Source of the DNA: an uncultured Blautia sp. | Lineage (GTDB): Bacteria > Bacillota > Clostridia > Lachnospirales > Lachnospiraceae | DNA: 64,000 nucleotides | Assembly: GCA_934364795.1 (NCBI GenBank) | Contig: CAKRMK010000012.1 | Coordinates: forward strand, 19,852 to 83,851 | Direction of reading: 5' to 3' | Part shown: one piece after another, positions 63,855-64,000 of the stretch | Layout of the letters: each line of letters opens with the position of its first letter | Position numbering within the stretch: position 1 is the stretch's first letter | Made by a program: the position numbers and the translations under genes | Notes under the pieces: generated by a model | Seen by the model: the letters and a program-made list of their open reading frames with translations, nothing else | Told to the model about the DNA's origin: nothing | Database searches by the model: none

Positions 63855-63883
63855 AATATAACTGATATAACTAAGAAAGTCAA
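63855..63883 (-). promoter_or_regulatory. Promoter of the abi RNA and gene
   Basis: TTGACT (63878-63883), 17 bases, TATATT (63855-63860). The only promoter seen; the toxin is presumably made by read-through of the RNA terminator. Confidence 0.65.
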
Positions 63884-63890
63884 TCAGAAA

Positions 63891-64000
63891 TTATCCTTGC
63901 TTTAAATTATATTCGCCAAGAAGATTTTTATACATTGACCAAGGACCAAGGGGGACGGTGTTTGATGGCTCAAATACAGTCCCCTCTGGCTTTTCCCCAG
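63891..64000 (-). CDS. C-terminal end of an unknown protein, partial
   Basis: A minus-strand frame open from the right edge to a TAA at 63891-63893; the translation ends PSNTVPLGPWSMYKNLLGEYN plus a short tail. The other two frames contain stops. Not recognised. It ends 8 bases before the -35 box of the abi promoter. Confidence 0.4.
   Translation of the reverse strand, partial: GEKPEGTVFEPSNTVPLGPWSMYKNLLGEYNLKQG

Noticed and set aside
63749-63883. The abi frame extended to 63883
   Set aside because: The extension is the antisense-free reading of the small RNA gene and its terminator; the ATG at 63748 has its own site and starts the conserved domain.
1-64000. CRISPR arrays, tRNA or rRNA genes, intact IS elements, prophage genes
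   Set aside because: No regularly spaced repeats, no cloverleaf or conserved TTCGA arms, and no transposase or integrase frames were seen on reading both strands.

Overview
The window looks like the chromosome of a low-to-mid GC gut Firmicute of the Lachnospiraceae (Blautia-like by the look of its proteins). This is an inference from gene content: YesM/YesN sugar sensing, a TetM-like/NYN fusion protein, the ecfA1-ecfA2-ecfT-truA block, tig-clpP-clpX-lon-ysxC, AGGAGG ribosome sites and sigma-A promoters close to TTGACA/TATAAT. No rRNA, tRNA, CRISPR array or intact insertion sequence was seen.

Layout. 0-3 kb: the end of a Na/Pi cotransporter gene, greA, a 143-bp MITE with an 8-bp target duplication, and an unknown secreted protein. 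3-10 kb: a decayed CarD gene, a ribosomal-protection-type GTPase fused to a NYN nuclease domain, an alcohol/aldehyde dehydrogenase pair and a 23-residue four-cysteine peptide gene. 10-22 kb: rplM-rpsI behind a consensus promoter, a CDF cation transporter, then a sugar sensory block (binding protein, histidine kinase, response regulator, second binding protein) next to a ChvE-MmsA-MmsB monosaccharide ABC transporter. This sugar block lies between truA and rplM, which are neighbours in many Firmicutes. 22-33 kb: the housekeeping run truA, ecfT, ecfA2, ecfA1, ysxC, lon, clpX, clpP, tig, a DJ-1 protein and proC. 33-46.6 kb: a CYTH protein, malQ, a MarR/MATE remnant, a DnaJ-type co-chaperone, and a peptide uptake and hydrolysis cluster (proline iminopeptidase, oppBCDF, M42 peptidase, binding protein, acetamidase). 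46.6-51 kb: ethanolamine ammonia-lyase genes eutA-eutB-eutC behind a perfect sigma-A promoter with an immediate hairpin plus T-run, and an HD phosphohydrolase. 51-55.4 kb: two AraC regulators around a HAD phosphatase and an MFS transporter.

From 55.4 kb to the right end intact genes alternate with remnants. A complete c-di-GMP-I riboswitch unit now drives only a PAS fragment. An Ig-like surface protein, an XRE/TPR regulator and an NMT1-type binding protein are broken, and a YgiT-type zinc-finger antitoxin stands alone. A compact three-way-junction RNA that I cannot assign precedes the broken NMT1 gene.

At the right end is the most striking system: an Abi_2-family HEPN protein preceded by its own promoter and a discrete RNA of about 70 nt with two hairpins and a terminator. 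This matches the AbiF type of RNA-antitoxin/HEPN-toxin locus that has been proposed as an ancestor of Cas13.
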